A DNA stretch of 64,000 nucleotides from assembly GCA_964445815.1 (NCBI GenBank), contig CAYULW010000005.1, positions 1-64,000 of the forward strand, read 5' to 3'. Under the pieces are notes generated by a model. The model saw only the letters and a program-made list of their open reading frames with translations, did not search any database and had not been told where the DNA came from. The first letter of the stretch is position 1. The number at the start of each line of letters is the position of its first letter. The DNA is from CAYULW01 sp964445815 (GTDB taxonomy: Bacteria; Bacteroidota; Bacteroidia; Flavobacteriales_E; Vicingaceae). This document shows, one piece after another, positions 63,891 through 64,000 of this stretch. A program made the translations under genes and the position numbers.

Positions 63891-64000
63891 ATATGTCGGT
63901 CTTCTCGTTTGCTTGACGTTGAGTTTTGTGCAACTTTCCCAAGCTCAAAATAGGAAAGAACTAGAAGCTCAAAAAAAGAAATTACAAAAGGAGATAAGCT
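63871..64000 (+). CDS. EnvC-like murein hydrolase activator, 5' part only
   Basis: ATG 63871 opens a frame to the window edge (43 codons): a signal peptide (VGLLVCLTLSFVQLSQAQ) and the start of a coiled coil (NRKELEAQKKKLQKEI). This is how Bacteroidota EnvC/M23 proteins begin, and their position after DUF4292 is usual. The LytM domain would lie beyond the window. The start lies 20 bases inside DUF4292. Confidence 0.7.
   Translation, partial: MSRSFIRYVGLLVCLTLSFVQLSQAQNRKELEAQKKKLQKEIS

Overview
The window is a low-GC stretch from a member of the Bacteroidota, most likely a marine flavobacterium-like lineage (order Flavobacteriales; genus not determinable by eye). Support comes from a type IX secretion lipoprotein (PorW/SprE), a giant SprB-repeat adhesin, the Bacteroidota-typical families DUF3078, DUF4197, DUF4292, DUF5777 and DUF6168, an ATP synthase operon lacking atpD/atpC, and TAnnTTTG -7 promoter elements. 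No tRNA, rRNA, transposon, prophage or CRISPR array was seen. No stretch over 300 bases lacks a gene.

Layout. 1-6207 (minus) is the 5' part of a giant secreted SprB-repeat protein, interrupted by a 100-N scaffold gap. 6325-8144 (minus) holds a DUF3078 outer-membrane protein and an MscS channel. 8243-11783 (plus) has a membrane phosphoesterase and a three-gene cytochrome/beta-barrel module. 11835-20085 is housekeeping: DUF4197, a YvlD-like membrane protein, PhoD phosphatase, a cation/proton antiporter, rseP, dxr and an unlisted 54-residue membrane protein. 20087-31713 is a surface polysaccharide locus with a VWA protein, Wzz-like, Wzx, Wzy/ligase-like proteins, glycosyltransferases, methyltransferases, WecG-like and an initiating phosphoglycosyltransferase. 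31701-36791 carries GH3, M23 and PorW/SprE. 36847-42865 is bactofilin plus atpZ, DUF6168 and atpBEFHAG.

42905-53843 is the most unusual part: a TMTC-like GT-C/TPR protein, a FIH-like cupin whose metal-binding Asp is replaced by Ala, two sulfotransferases, and facing them a tightly overlapping eight-gene operon (ketoacyl synthase III, acyl carrier protein, a second synthase III, short-chain reductase, GNAT, small membrane protein, ArnC/GtrB-like glycosyltransferase, AspH-like hydroxylase). I read it as a candidate pathway that makes a short hydroxyacyl group on a dedicated carrier and puts it on a lipid-linked sugar, with hydroxylation and sulfation nearby. That function is inference.

53960-64000 (plus) has an orphan NtrY-like kinase, a crotonase, and the run flippase / dut / sugar nucleotidyltransferase / TPR lipoprotein / DUF4292 lipoprotein / EnvC-like protein, the last cut by the window edge.

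Starts: many genes use TTG or GTG, often at overlapping junctions. Where an upstream TTG/GTG gave an implausible N-terminus I moved the start to the ATG and say so.
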